DNA of 64,000 bases from Ferrovibrio sp. MS7 (lineage in GTDB: Bacteria > Pseudomonadota > Alphaproteobacteria > Ferrovibrionales > Ferrovibrionaceae): positions 2,198,001-2,262,000 of the forward strand of contig NZ_JBBKBA010000001.1 in the NCBI RefSeq assembly GCF_038404985.1. The letters run 5' to 3'. The position numbers and the translations under genes are program-made. The notes beneath the pieces were generated by a model. It was not told where the DNA came from, did not search any database, and worked only from the letters and a program-made list of their open reading frames with translations. The first letter of the stretch is position 1. Every line of letters starts with the position of its first letter. This document shows, in pieces, positions 8,451 through 16,146 of the stretch.

Positions 8451-8670
8451 CGTCATTCCCGCGCACGCGGGAATCCCATTTTTTCTCACTGACAAAAATG
8501 AGACTCTCGCTTTCGCGAGAGTGACAACTCAGTCTCTGTCGTCATGCGCGCCGGGCCCTTCGGGCCTGTGCGCCCATGAACGCCGTAAGGCGATCGCGCG
8601 CTTACAGTGATCCGCGCATCTCTTTGGGAACGGGGTGAGATGCCCGGGTCAAGCCCGGGCATGACGATGA
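8451..8670. repeat. intergenic REP-like mosaic element A
   Basis: Contains CGTCATTCCCGCGCACGCGGGAATC, a CTCTCGCTTTCGCGAGAG hairpin, a GGCCCTTCGGGCC core, and an outer pair ending GATGCCCGGGTCA...GCCCGGGCATGACGA (cited as short pieces). The frame GTCATGC/GCCCGAAGGGC/CCGGGCATGACG recurs at 25896, 33531 and 36363. It fills the gap between two convergent genes. Confidence 0.7.
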
Positions 8671-8680
8671 TTATTATTCC

Positions 8681-10531
8681 CTAAACCCGCAGCCGCAGGA
8701 ACGGCACCGGCTGGGTGAAGCCTTTCAGTTCGGCCATCTCGCGGCTGGCGGGCAGGCCGTCGAGCAGCGGCGCCACGGCGGGATCGGCGGCGAGCGCCTG
8801 CGACAGCACGATCTCGCCGCCACGGCTGCGGCCCTGCAGGCGGGCGGCGAGGTTGACGCTGGAGCCGAAATAGTCGAGCCGGTCATTCAGGTTCACGGCG
8901 ATGCAGCGGCCGCCATGCAGGCCCATCTTCAAGGTCACGGCCTCGGCGATCTGCCGGCCTTCGCCTGCCGTCTTGGCGTGAAACTTGGCATTGAAGCGCT
9001 CGATGCCGCGCTGTGCCGCCAATGCCGCGCGCAAGGCCTGCGCCGGATCGGCGAAAGCCGCCATCACGGCGTCGCCGATGGTTTTCACCAGGGTGCCGTC
9101 GAAGGCGCGCACTTCTTCGGCGAGATAGGCGAAATGCCGCCGCACCATGCGGTAGGCGGCCCCATCGCCGATGCGTTCATACAGCGCGGTCGAGCCTTCC
9201 AGGTCGGTGAACAGCAGGGTCACATGCTCGATGGCGACGGTTTCCCCCGGCCGCAGCACCTGGGTCGGCAGCAGGTCGCGGAACGCCTGCAGGGTCGTCA
9301 CTTCATGCGCCGTCACCGCTTCCTGGCGCCAGTGCCGCGATTCCATCACCAGGGTCAATGTCCGCTGCGTGCGATTCTCGAAGCGGGCGATGCCACGTGC
9401 CGGGTCGAGGCCAGGTCGGATGCTGAAGCTGCCGCCCTCGACCGGTTCGGCGATCATTGCGGCGCCGCCGCCGGCCAGCGTCACGATACATTCGCCGCCC
9501 GGCTCCAGCGCGCGCAGGCGGTATTCGCCGGGCGGCAGTTCGGCGACCACATCGCGGCTTTCGCCGGGTGCCAGGATCTGCTGCACCAGGATATGGCGCG
9601 AGACATGCGGCCCGCCCATGCAGAACTCGCCCAGCGATAGCGGGCGCAGATTGGCGGCGGGCTGAAACGCGATCTCGACATTGCGGGCGAAATCGCCGTC
9701 ATAGACGATGTTGCAGGAGGGGCAATGCGCCTGGCCGGGCAGGTCGGCGAGCGACGAGACCTGGCTCTTGGCACCACCGCAGCGCGGGCAGAGCAGATTC
9801 CAGCTCATGGTCAGCATGCCGCGCTTGGTGGCATCGAGGCAAAGCTCAAGCACATGGCGCAGCGGCGCGTTCCAGGCGGCGGCCAGCCGGCGCGGGCGCA
9901 TCCGCACCAGGTCGACTTCCTGTGCGGTGGTGATTTCTGCTGCCAGCCTTTCCGCCAGGCCATGGGCATAGCCGCCGCCATTCAGCGCCAGGATCAGGCC
10001 CTGCAGTCTTTCGGCAGCACCCGCAGGCGGTGGCGGCGAGGTATAGTCGAAAGGCAGCGGGCGGTGGCCCAGGGCATGCTCGGCGGCCTGGCGCAGCATC
10101 GCTTCAATGGAGACACCGGATTTCCGGATGAAGCCGGTGAGCAGCAGCAGGCGGCCAAGAAAACCGCGCGGCACCGCATGCAGGCGGTAGGTGATACGGC
10201 TGCCGTCTTGCTCCGGTTCGAGCGAGACATCGATGCCGAGCTGGTGCAGCGGTCCGTTGTCGAAATCCCGGCGATGCCGGAAATGCCGTCCCGCCACCCA
10301 TTCATAGGGGCGTTCCTCCCAGCGAACCTTGATGCCTTTGTAGTCGGCTTCTGCCTGACGCTGCACCGAGCCATCGGGGCGCGGGGTTTCATTCACGCTG
10401 TAGCGCGGCGTGCCGGCGGCTTCATTGAAGCGGGCGGTATCCGAAATCAGCGGCCACAGGGCATCGGGCGATGCCGGCAGATGCCAGACCCAGGTTTTAG
10501 TCTGGCCGCCAGCGAGGGCGTCGGCAGTCAT
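8681..10531 (-). CDS. class III adenylate/guanylate cyclase with SRPBCC, zinc-ribbon (DUF5939-like) N-terminus
   Basis: A 616-residue soluble protein. Residues about 15-160 look like an SRPBCC lipid-binding fold (LPASPDALWPLISDTARFNE). A zinc ribbon follows (Cys248, Cys251, Cys270, Cys273: CPRCGG...CPSC), then a beta-rich DUF5939-like region, and the class III cyclase domain at about 435-616. Metal-binding aspartates are present: Asp443 in LLFTDLEGST and Asp487 in TIGDAVMAAF. It should make cAMP or cGMP; substrate cannot be fixed here. There is no transmembrane or HAMP segment, so the input is probably a cytoplasmic ligand. A double cyclic-nucleotide-binding protein is encoded at 59095. Confidence 0.85.
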   Translation of the reverse strand: MTADALAGGQTKTWVWHLPASPDALWPLISDTARFNEAAGTPRYSVNETPRPDGSVQRQAEADYKGIKVRWEERPYEWVAGRHFRHRRDFDNGPLHQLGIDVSLEPEQDGSRITYRLHAVPRGFLGRLLLLTGFIRKSGVSIEAMLRQAAEHALGHRPLPFDYTSPPPPAGAAERLQGLILALNGGGYAHGLAERLAAEITTAQEVDLVRMRPRRLAAAWNAPLRHVLELCLDATKRGMLTMSWNLLCPRCGGAKSQVSSLADLPGQAHCPSCNIVYDGDFARNVEIAFQPAANLRPLSLGEFCMGGPHVSRHILVQQILAPGESRDVVAELPPGEYRLRALEPGGECIVTLAGGGAAMIAEPVEGGSFSIRPGLDPARGIARFENRTQRTLTLVMESRHWRQEAVTAHEVTTLQAFRDLLPTQVLRPGETVAIEHVTLLFTDLEGSTALYERIGDGAAYRMVRRHFAYLAEEVRAFDGTLVKTIGDAVMAAFADPAQALRAALAAQRGIERFNAKFHAKTAGEGRQIAEAVTLKMGLHGGRCIAVNLNDRLDYFGSSVNLAARLQGRSRGGEIVLSQALAADPAVAPLLDGLPASREMAELKGFTQPVPFLRLRV

Positions 10532-10577
10532 GGCTCATATGTAGCATGAAGGCGGCGGGATTGCCTGCCGCCTCAAG

Positions 10578-10630
10578 CGGTTTTGAACGGAGGCCGACGG
10601 TTTTGAACGGAAGCTGGCGGTTTTGAACGG
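10578..10630. repeat. three-copy 20-bp tandem repeat
   Basis: The 13-base word CGGTTTTGAACGG starts at 10578, 10598 and 10618, an exact 20-bp period. It lies between the 3' end of the lipoprotein gene (ends 10645) and the cyclase start (10531), i.e. in the presumed cyclase upstream region. Confidence 0.85.
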
Positions 10631-10644
10631 GAACCCGTTGTTGG

Positions 10645-11208
10645 TCACTGCGCCGGCTGCTGCTGTTGCAGCGGTTGTTCCTGGGGCAAACCGGCGGCGG
10701 AGGGCGCCATCGGCACCTTGGCACTGTTCTGGCGCTCGAATTCGGCCTTGGCAGCGGCCTCGCGGGCCATGGCTTCCCTGCGCTGATTCTGCATGTCCTG
10801 GTCCAGGTTCTCCACCACCTTCTGCAGGTCGTTGGGCCGTGGTTCCATTGGCATGCGCGGATCGGCAAGCTGGCGTGGCGCGGTCGGCAGCGAACGCCCG
10901 GCGAGCATGTAGGGGTCGCGCTCAGCGTAGCAGTCGACGCCGCCGAGTGTCTTGAAGCAGAAAACTTCCTGGCGGTCGGTCGGCTTGTATTTGTGGACGC
11001 AGTATTCGCCCTGCTCAAGGATATTGAAGACGCTGCATTCCACGTCGTAGCGCTTCTCCACCTTCTTGACCGTGTAGTCGACACCGAGGCCGAGCGCGCC
11101 GGTGGTGCCGGCGGAAGGCAGTGGCGAAGAACAGGCGGCAAGGCCCAGCAGCAGGGGCAGGGCAAGCAATGAGAGCAGGCGGCGTAGGGGGAGCAGGGTG
11201 GGCAGCAT
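10645..11208 (-). CDS. small lipoprotein of unknown function
   Basis: 187 residues with a clear lipoprotein signal (LLPLRRLLSLLALPLLLGLAAC; lipobox LAAC, Cys about 26). The mature part has four further cysteines (ECSVF, YCVHKY, FCFKTL, DCYAERDPYMLAG), suggesting disulfides in the periplasm, then a charged helix with NLDQDMQNQRREAMAREAAAKAEF and a glutamine-rich tail (EQPLQQQQPAQ). AGAAACGACC precedes the ATG with GGAG eight bases away. I do not recognise a named family. It is on the same strand as the histidine kinase upstream. Confidence 0.75.
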   Translation of the reverse strand: MLPTLLPLRRLLSLLALPLLLGLAACSSPLPSAGTTGALGLGVDYTVKKVEKRYDVECSVFNILEQGEYCVHKYKPTDRQEVFCFKTLGGVDCYAERDPYMLAGRSLPTAPRQLADPRMPMEPRPNDLQKVVENLDQDMQNQRREAMAREAAAKAEFERQNSAKVPMAPSAAGLPQEQPLQQQQPAQ

Positions 11209-11301
11209 GGTCGTTTCTCCATCGGTGGCGCGCTGATGCGGGCCACAGCCTTTTTGGCATGATGCAGCCTAGAGCAAATGGATTGAACTTTGCGTTAAAC
11301 G

Positions 11302-11331
11302 ACGTGGTTAACCCTGGTTAACCACGTTTTT
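11302..11331 (+). terminator. strong hairpin with T-tract on + strand
   Basis: ACGTGGTTAACC (11302-11313), CT, GGTTAACCACGT (11316-11327), then TTTTT. It abuts the stop of the histidine kinase gene on the minus strand. The T-run is on the plus strand, so it could stop antisense transcripts; on the minus strand it is a weaker end signal for the kinase mRNA. Confidence 0.6.
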
Positions 11332-12860
11332 CAATCCTCGCCGCCTTCGCTATGGGGCAGCAGGATGCGGAAGGTGGTGCCGACCGGGCCGGTGCGGGCG
11401 AGTTCCAGTTCGCCGCCATGGCCGCGCACCAGTTCGCGGGCGATGGCCAGGCCCAGCCCGGTGCCGCCGCGCCGCGCGCCGCCCCGGAACGCCTCGAACA
11501 GATGCGTTCGTGCCGCATCGCTCAAGCCGCTGCCGGTATCGGCGATCTCGATCGCCACCTGGTTTTCCAGCACGGCGGCGTTGACGCGGATTTCGCCGCC
11601 CTGCGGCATCGCCTGCACGGCATTGCGCATCAGGTTGCTCATCAGCCGGTAGAACTGCGCCGGATCGGCGCGGATCACCAGGCCCTCAGGGACGCGGTTC
11701 TTCCACAGCATGCCGGGCGCGTGGTTGATGCCCAAGGCCGCCGCCACGTCGTCGCAGAACTCGTGCAACGGCACGGTCTCGGGCTTCGGCGCCGGTTCCT
11801 CGGCCTTGCCGTAGCGCAGGATCTGGGTGCAGAGCGCGATGGCGCGGTCGAGGCTGTCGACCAGGCGCGGTGCCGCCTGGCGCACCGTCGGGTCGTCGGA
11901 TTCTTCCAGGCGGTCCGACACAAGCTGCGCCGAGGCCAGCATGTTGCGCAGATCGTGGTTGATCTTCGACACCGCGATGCCGAGCTGTGCCAGACGCTGG
12001 CGCTGGGTCAGGGCCTGGCGCAGTTCCTGCTGCATCATTTGCAATTCGCGCTCGGCGAGGCCGAGCTCGTCGCTGCGCGCCGAAGGCTTGATGATCTGGC
12101 GCGCATCTTCCGGCGCGGCGCGGAAGCCGACGATGGAATGGGTCAGCCGCCGCATCGGCCGCACCAGCAGCCATTGCAGGCTGAGATAGACCAGCGAGGC
12201 GGTGAACACGGAGATGGCCAGCGACACCCAGAAGATGCGGCTGGAAAAATCGCGCATCGCCTGTATCAGCGGCTCGGATGGCAGCACCACTTCGATAAGC
12301 GCATCCGGGCTGCGCGGCGAGGGGCCGACGACGCGCAGGAACGGATCGACCTCGCCGATCAGCGTCATCGCGGCATCGCTCATCGCTTCCCACCACATCC
12401 AGTTGCGCAGGTCGATGGGCGGCCCCAGCATCGGCAATTCGCGGCGGTCGGAAAGCATCAGCGCGCGGGTGTTGTCGCGCCGCATCGCCACCAGCCGGGC
12501 GCCGACGCCGCGCAGCAATTCATCTTCCAGCTCCTCGCTCAGCATGGCATCGGGCGCCGCCAGCAGCGCCAGGGCGGCCTGGTTGGCCAGTTCGATGCGG
12601 GCGGTGAAATAGTCGATGCGGAAACGGGCCGCCGAAGGCAGGTAGATCAGTACTTCGGCCAGCATGGCGAACATCAGGGTGAGCAGCAGCAGGCGTCCGG
12701 AAAGGCTGGTGCGACCGCGCAGGGGCGCAATGGCGGGCGGCGCGGCCTGGCGCGATGCGGCCTCGGCTTTGTCCCTGGCCTCGCCGGCTGCCGCGCCCAG
12801 GCTGGTGCCTGAACCGGTAGCCGGGGCGGAAGCAGTGGCGGTATGCAGCGCCTCGTCCAT
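11331..12860 (-). CDS. orphan sensor histidine kinase
   Basis: A 509-residue membrane kinase. Two membrane helices (about 56-78 and 208-232) bracket a periplasmic sensor domain of about 130 residues; a HAMP region (VRPMRRLTHSIVGFR) leads to the H-box SKINHDLRNML with phosphoacceptor His302, and the C-terminal ATPase domain has the N box (LMSNLMRNAVQAMP), DTGSGLSDAAR and GGTGLGLAIARELV G boxes. The first 50 residues are an alanine-rich cytoplasmic extension. No response regulator gene is adjacent, so its partner is unknown. Confidence 0.92.
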   Translation of the reverse strand: MDEALHTATASAPATGSGTSLGAAAGEARDKAEAASRQAAPPAIAPLRGRTSLSGRLLLLTLMFAMLAEVLIYLPSAARFRIDYFTARIELANQAALALLAAPDAMLSEELEDELLRGVGARLVAMRRDNTRALMLSDRRELPMLGPPIDLRNWMWWEAMSDAAMTLIGEVDPFLRVVGPSPRSPDALIEVVLPSEPLIQAMRDFSSRIFWVSLAISVFTASLVYLSLQWLLVRPMRRLTHSIVGFRAAPEDARQIIKPSARSDELGLAERELQMMQQELRQALTQRQRLAQLGIAVSKINHDLRNMLASAQLVSDRLEESDDPTVRQAAPRLVDSLDRAIALCTQILRYGKAEEPAPKPETVPLHEFCDDVAAALGINHAPGMLWKNRVPEGLVIRADPAQFYRLMSNLMRNAVQAMPQGGEIRVNAAVLENQVAIEIADTGSGLSDAARTHLFEAFRGGARRGGTGLGLAIARELVRGHGGELELARTGPVGTTFRILLPHSEGGED

Positions 12861-13052
12861 GCCGGTTGATTTTACCTTTTGCGCGTCAGGCTTTCCAGCA
12901 ATCGAGGCTGGTAATTGATACGGGACAGTTCCCGGTCAGGTGAGTGCCGGGGTCTTGATTTTGCCCAATTCCCCTTGCAATCAGGATACGCTTGTTCCCC
13001 GGCGCCGGATCACTGGCCGCCGGCGGGGTGGATTTGTTTCCGGGAGTGCCGT

Positions 13053-15434
13053 ATGCGTCGCCTGTTCATCCTTATGTTCCTGCTGTTGGCCGCGATTGGC
13101 CCCCTGCCGGTTGCCGCTCAGACTGGCCCGGGAGCGTCTGCCGCTGCCTATGACCAGGCGCGGCTCGGCATGCTGCGCGACCTCGACCGGCTCGACCGCC
13201 AGCTCAACGACCCGCGGCTTTCCGATAGTGATATCGACCGCCTGCGCAGCGAGCTGGAGCAGCAGCGCGATGTTGTGACCAAGCAGCGCACGGCGCAGCG
13301 CGAGGAGGCCACCGCCGCCCAGACATTGCTGGAGGCGCTTGGCCCGGCGCCAGACGCCAACCAGCCGCGCGAGAGTGCCGCCGTAGCGGAAACCCGGCGG
13401 CAACTGACCTTGCGGGCGCAGCGGGCGCAGGATGCGGTGAAGGAAACCGACCTCGCCTTGGTGCGTCTGGCAGCGATGCAGGAAAAGCTCACCACGGAAT
13501 CGCGCGAACAATTCACCCGCCGCCTGGCCTATCGCGGTACGGCGCCGATTGTGCCGGATTTCTGGGGGCAGGCGTTAACCGACCTGCCGACGGCGTGGAA
13601 CGAAGCCATGAATGGCCTGGCGCCTGAGGCACTGCCTGGGCGCACCACCCTGATCCAGACCGCGCTGGTGGCGGTTGCCATGCTGCTGCTTGGCCTGCCG
13701 CTGGCGGCGCTGTTGCGCCGCCGCCAAGGCGTCAATGGCCACGTTACCTCGCCGACCGCCGAACGCCGCTCTGTCGCCGCCCTGGTGGAATGGCTGCGCC
13801 GTGCTGCTGTGCCGGTCGCGGCGCTGTGGGCCTGCTATGCCGTGTTGAATGCCAATGGCTGGCTCGATGCCGGGCCGTTCGGCTTGCTGGTTGGCGGGCT
13901 GGGCTATGGCTTGAGCCTCGGCCTGCTGGCAACCGGCCTGGCCGGCGCCGCGCTGGCGCGGCGGCATCCGGAATGGGCGCTGATTGACCTGCCGAGCGGC
14001 GAACGCGACAGCCTACTCGTCCGCGTGAAGGTTTTCAGCCTGCTGGCCTTGCTGGGGGCGCCTTTCGTGACGCTGTTCGGCGCGCATCAGACTGGTAGTG
14101 CCGGGCGTGATGTCGTCGCTCTGGTGGTGACGCTGTATTTCCTCAGCTTCAGCCTAGCGATCGCCGACCGCCGCCTGTGGCGTGCCACCACCGCCGAACA
14201 GCGCCGCCTGCTGGGCAGTTGGTATTCCGTGCTGGGCATAGCGGTGCTGGCGCTGTTCGCGCTCCTGCTCGGCTATTACAGCATCGGCCGCTTCCTGGCC
14301 GCCGGTCTGCTGCTGACGCAACTGAGCTTCGGCACCTTCCTGCTGCTGCGCTTAGGGTTTCGTGATGCCCTGAAGCCCGCCGCGGAAAACCCGAGCGTTG
14401 AACTCGGCGACGGCCAGAAGCCGGGCAGCGAGGCCGCGCGCCGGCTCAGTTCCACCGGCCGCTTCATGGCCGGCCTTGCCATCGATCTGCTGCTGCTGTG
14501 CGGCTTCATCGCCATGCTGCTTCTGGCCTGGGGCATGAGCGTGTCGACGCTCGGCGGCTACGCGCTGCAACTGGTCTATGGCGTCACCATCGGCTCGGTC
14601 ACGCTGTCACTGGTCGATGTACTGGTGGCGATGCTGCTGCTGGCCGGCGGCGTCGGGCTGACCCGCTTCATCAGCGGCGGCCTGAACATGCGGCTGGAAG
14701 GCCAGACCCAGATCGATGTCGGGGTGCGCAATTCCATTGTCACCGGCGTGGCCTATATCGGCTATGTGCTGTCCGGCATCCTGGCGGTGGGTGCGCTCGG
14801 CCTCAACCTGTCGAACCTCGCCATCATCGCCGGTGCGCTTTCGGTCGGTATCGGCTTCGGCCTGCAGAATATCGTCAACAACTTCGTCTCCGGCCTGATC
14901 CTGTTGATCGAGCGGCCGGTGAAGGTCGGCGACTGGGTGGTGGTCGGCGGCAAGGAAGGCTATGTTCGGCGCATCAACGTGCGCTCCACCGAGATCGAGA
15001 CGTTTCCGCGCGCCTCGGTGATCGTGCCGAATTCCGAGCTGATTGCCAACTCGGTGATGAACTGGACGCATCGCGACAAGTTCGGCCGCGTCGACATCGA
15101 GATCGGCCTCGCCTATGGCTCGGATGTCGACAAGGCCGAGACGGTGCTGCTCGGTTGCCTCAAGCAGCACAAGGAAATTCTCGCCTATCCGCCACCCTAT
15201 GTGGTGCTGCGCAGCTTCGGCGACAGTGCCCTGAACTTCGTCATGCGCGGCCATATCGCCAATGTCGAGCGCCGCATGACGGTGGAAAGCGAAATCCGCA
15301 AGGAGATCTACAAGGCCTGCCTGCGCAACGATATCGCCATTCCCTATAACCAGACCGATGTCCACTTCGCCGACCTCGACCGCATCGAGGGTTTCCTGCG
15401 CGACCTCAAGGGCAAGGGGCGCGATGGCGTGTGA
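13053..15434 (+). CDS. large MscS-family mechanosensitive channel with DUF3772
   Basis: Channels of this family open under membrane tension to release solutes. The ATG at 13053 has CGGGAG six bases upstream and begins a signal peptide (MRRLFILMFLLLAAIGPLPVAAQ in parts), which fixes it over an in-frame start at 12915. 793 residues: a periplasmic coiled-coil/DUF3772-like region (about 25-180), roughly eleven membrane helices, then the MscS core with pore helix GALSVGIGFGLQNIVNNFVSGLILL (given in part: GFGLQNIVNNFVSG), the beta domain VKVGDWVVVGG...VRRINVRSTEI and the C-terminal alpha/beta domain. It resembles the MscK/YjeP large channels. Confidence 0.9.
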   Translation: MRRLFILMFLLLAAIGPLPVAAQTGPGASAAAYDQARLGMLRDLDRLDRQLNDPRLSDSDIDRLRSELEQQRDVVTKQRTAQREEATAAQTLLEALGPAPDANQPRESAAVAETRRQLTLRAQRAQDAVKETDLALVRLAAMQEKLTTESREQFTRRLAYRGTAPIVPDFWGQALTDLPTAWNEAMNGLAPEALPGRTTLIQTALVAVAMLLLGLPLAALLRRRQGVNGHVTSPTAERRSVAALVEWLRRAAVPVAALWACYAVLNANGWLDAGPFGLLVGGLGYGLSLGLLATGLAGAALARRHPEWALIDLPSGERDSLLVRVKVFSLLALLGAPFVTLFGAHQTGSAGRDVVALVVTLYFLSFSLAIADRRLWRATTAEQRRLLGSWYSVLGIAVLALFALLLGYYSIGRFLAAGLLLTQLSFGTFLLLRLGFRDALKPAAENPSVELGDGQKPGSEAARRLSSTGRFMAGLAIDLLLLCGFIAMLLLAWGMSVSTLGGYALQLVYGVTIGSVTLSLVDVLVAMLLLAGGVGLTRFISGGLNMRLEGQTQIDVGVRNSIVTGVAYIGYVLSGILAVGALGLNLSNLAIIAGALSVGIGFGLQNIVNNFVSGLILLIERPVKVGDWVVVGGKEGYVRRINVRSTEIETFPRASVIVPNSELIANSVMNWTHRDKFGRVDIEIGLAYGSDVDKAETVLLGCLKQHKEILAYPPPYVVLRSFGDSALNFVMRGHIANVERRMTVESEIRKEIYKACLRNDIAIPYNQTDVHFADLDRIEGFLRDLKGKGRDGV

Positions 15435-15476
15435 GCCTTGGCACCTGTGTGCCGGCGAACGGTGTACGCTCTATAG

Positions 15477-15505
15477 TTGACGGATCGCCATCTGTGATTT
15501 ATAAA
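15477..15505 (+). promoter_or_regulatory. sigma-70 promoter of the HigBA-type locus
   Basis: TTGACG (15477-15482), a 17-base spacer and TATAAA (15500-15505). The -10 lies in the centre of a perfect palindrome. Transcription should begin near 15512, within a few bases of the toxin ATG at 15514, so the message would be essentially leaderless. Confidence 0.7.
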
Positions 15506-15512
15506 TCACAGA
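15491..15512. promoter_or_regulatory. 22-bp perfect palindromic operator
   Basis: The left half is TCTGTGATTTA and the right half is its exact reverse complement. It covers the -10 element of the promoter and ends one base before the toxin start. Such sites bind the antitoxin or toxin-antitoxin complex in HigBA-type loci, giving autorepression. Confidence 0.7.
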
Positions 15513-15513
15513 A

Positions 15514-15810
15514 ATGGAGATTGAGGTCCAACTCACCGAGACATTCGAGCAATGGCTCTCTGACCTGCGTGATCGTCAGGCAAGGGCCAGGATTACCGCT
15601 CGGTTGGCCAGACTCCAGATCGGTAATTTTGGCGATGTGAAGTATTTCGATGGCATCGGAGAGCTTCGTATTCCCTATGGGCCTGGATAAAGGCTGTACT
15701 TTGTGCGGCAAGGACTTGTCGCGGTGATCATGCTCTGTGGCGGCGACAAGGACTCTCAGGCGCGGGATATCGAGCGAGCCAAACTTATGGCGAAGGAAAT
15801 CGAGGTGTAA
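15514..15810 (+). pseudogene. RelE/ParE-superfamily toxin (HigB-like, COG3657 type) broken by an in-frame stop
   Basis: A single 99-codon frame reads MEIEVQLTETFEQWLSDL...DVKYFDGIGELRIPYGPG, then TAA at 15688-15690, then continues RLYFVRQGLVAVIMLCGGDK...DIERAKLMAKEIEV to a TAA at 15808. Intact relatives have tyrosine where the stop falls (GPGYR-YFV), so one base change (TAC or TAT to TAA) explains it. The 58-residue fragment lacks the catalytic C-terminal half. The frame has no other damage, which points to a recent inactivation. The antitoxin gene begins one base after the final stop. Confidence 0.88.
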
Positions 15811-15811
15811 A

Positions 15812-16099
15812 ATGGTCAAGACAGTGCCATTTGACGCGACCAAGTATCTTTCCGACCCGGAATCGCAGATTGTATTTCTGGAAGAAGCATTCGAGAGCGG
15901 AGACCCGCAATTCGTTGCTCATGCTCTAGGCATTATTGCACGCGCGCGCGGCATCTCGAGCATCGCCCGAGAAACCGGACTAAGCCGAGAGGCGCTGTAT
16001 CGGTCGCTAAGTAGTGATGGCAATCCAACAATTACGACAGTAATGGATGTGATGCGGGCGCTAGGCTTGAAGCTGTCGCCCCATAAAACTGCGGCTTAG
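15812..16099 (+). CDS. HigA-type antitoxin, putative addiction-module antidote
   Basis: 95 residues with a C-terminal helix-turn-helix: FVAHALGIIARARGISSIARETGLSREALYRSLSS (in parts: HALGIIARARG, SIARETGLSREALYRSLS), followed by NPTITTVMDVMRALGLKLSPH. This is the COG3636 antidote pattern that pairs with the toxin fragment immediately upstream. The ATG at 15812 follows the toxin frame's last stop by one base; GAGGTG lies 8 bases upstream. It appears intact and could still bind the 22-bp palindrome although its toxin is truncated. Local base composition is less GC-rich than the flanking genes, consistent with acquisition. Confidence 0.88.
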   Translation: MVKTVPFDATKYLSDPESQIVFLEEAFESGDPQFVAHALGIIARARGISSIARETGLSREALYRSLSSDGNPTITTVMDVMRALGLKLSPHKTAA

Positions 16100-16121
16100 A
16101 CCAAAGCCATTTTTCGGCGAC

Positions 16122-16138
16122 GACGGCAATATGCCGTC
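16122..16138. terminator. hairpin between convergent genes
   Basis: GACGGCA-ATA-TGCCGTC lies between the antitoxin gene and the convergent membrane-protein gene. No long U-tract on either strand. Confidence 0.4.
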
Positions 16139-16146
16139 ATCACGCC

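Noticed and set aside
10578-10630. CRISPR array
   Set aside because: Only three units of 20 bp with 7-bp gaps; repeats and spacers are far too short.
12915-13052. N-terminal extension of the MscS-type channel
   Set aside because: The ATG at 13053 has a good ribosome site and begins a signal peptide, which the extension would bury.
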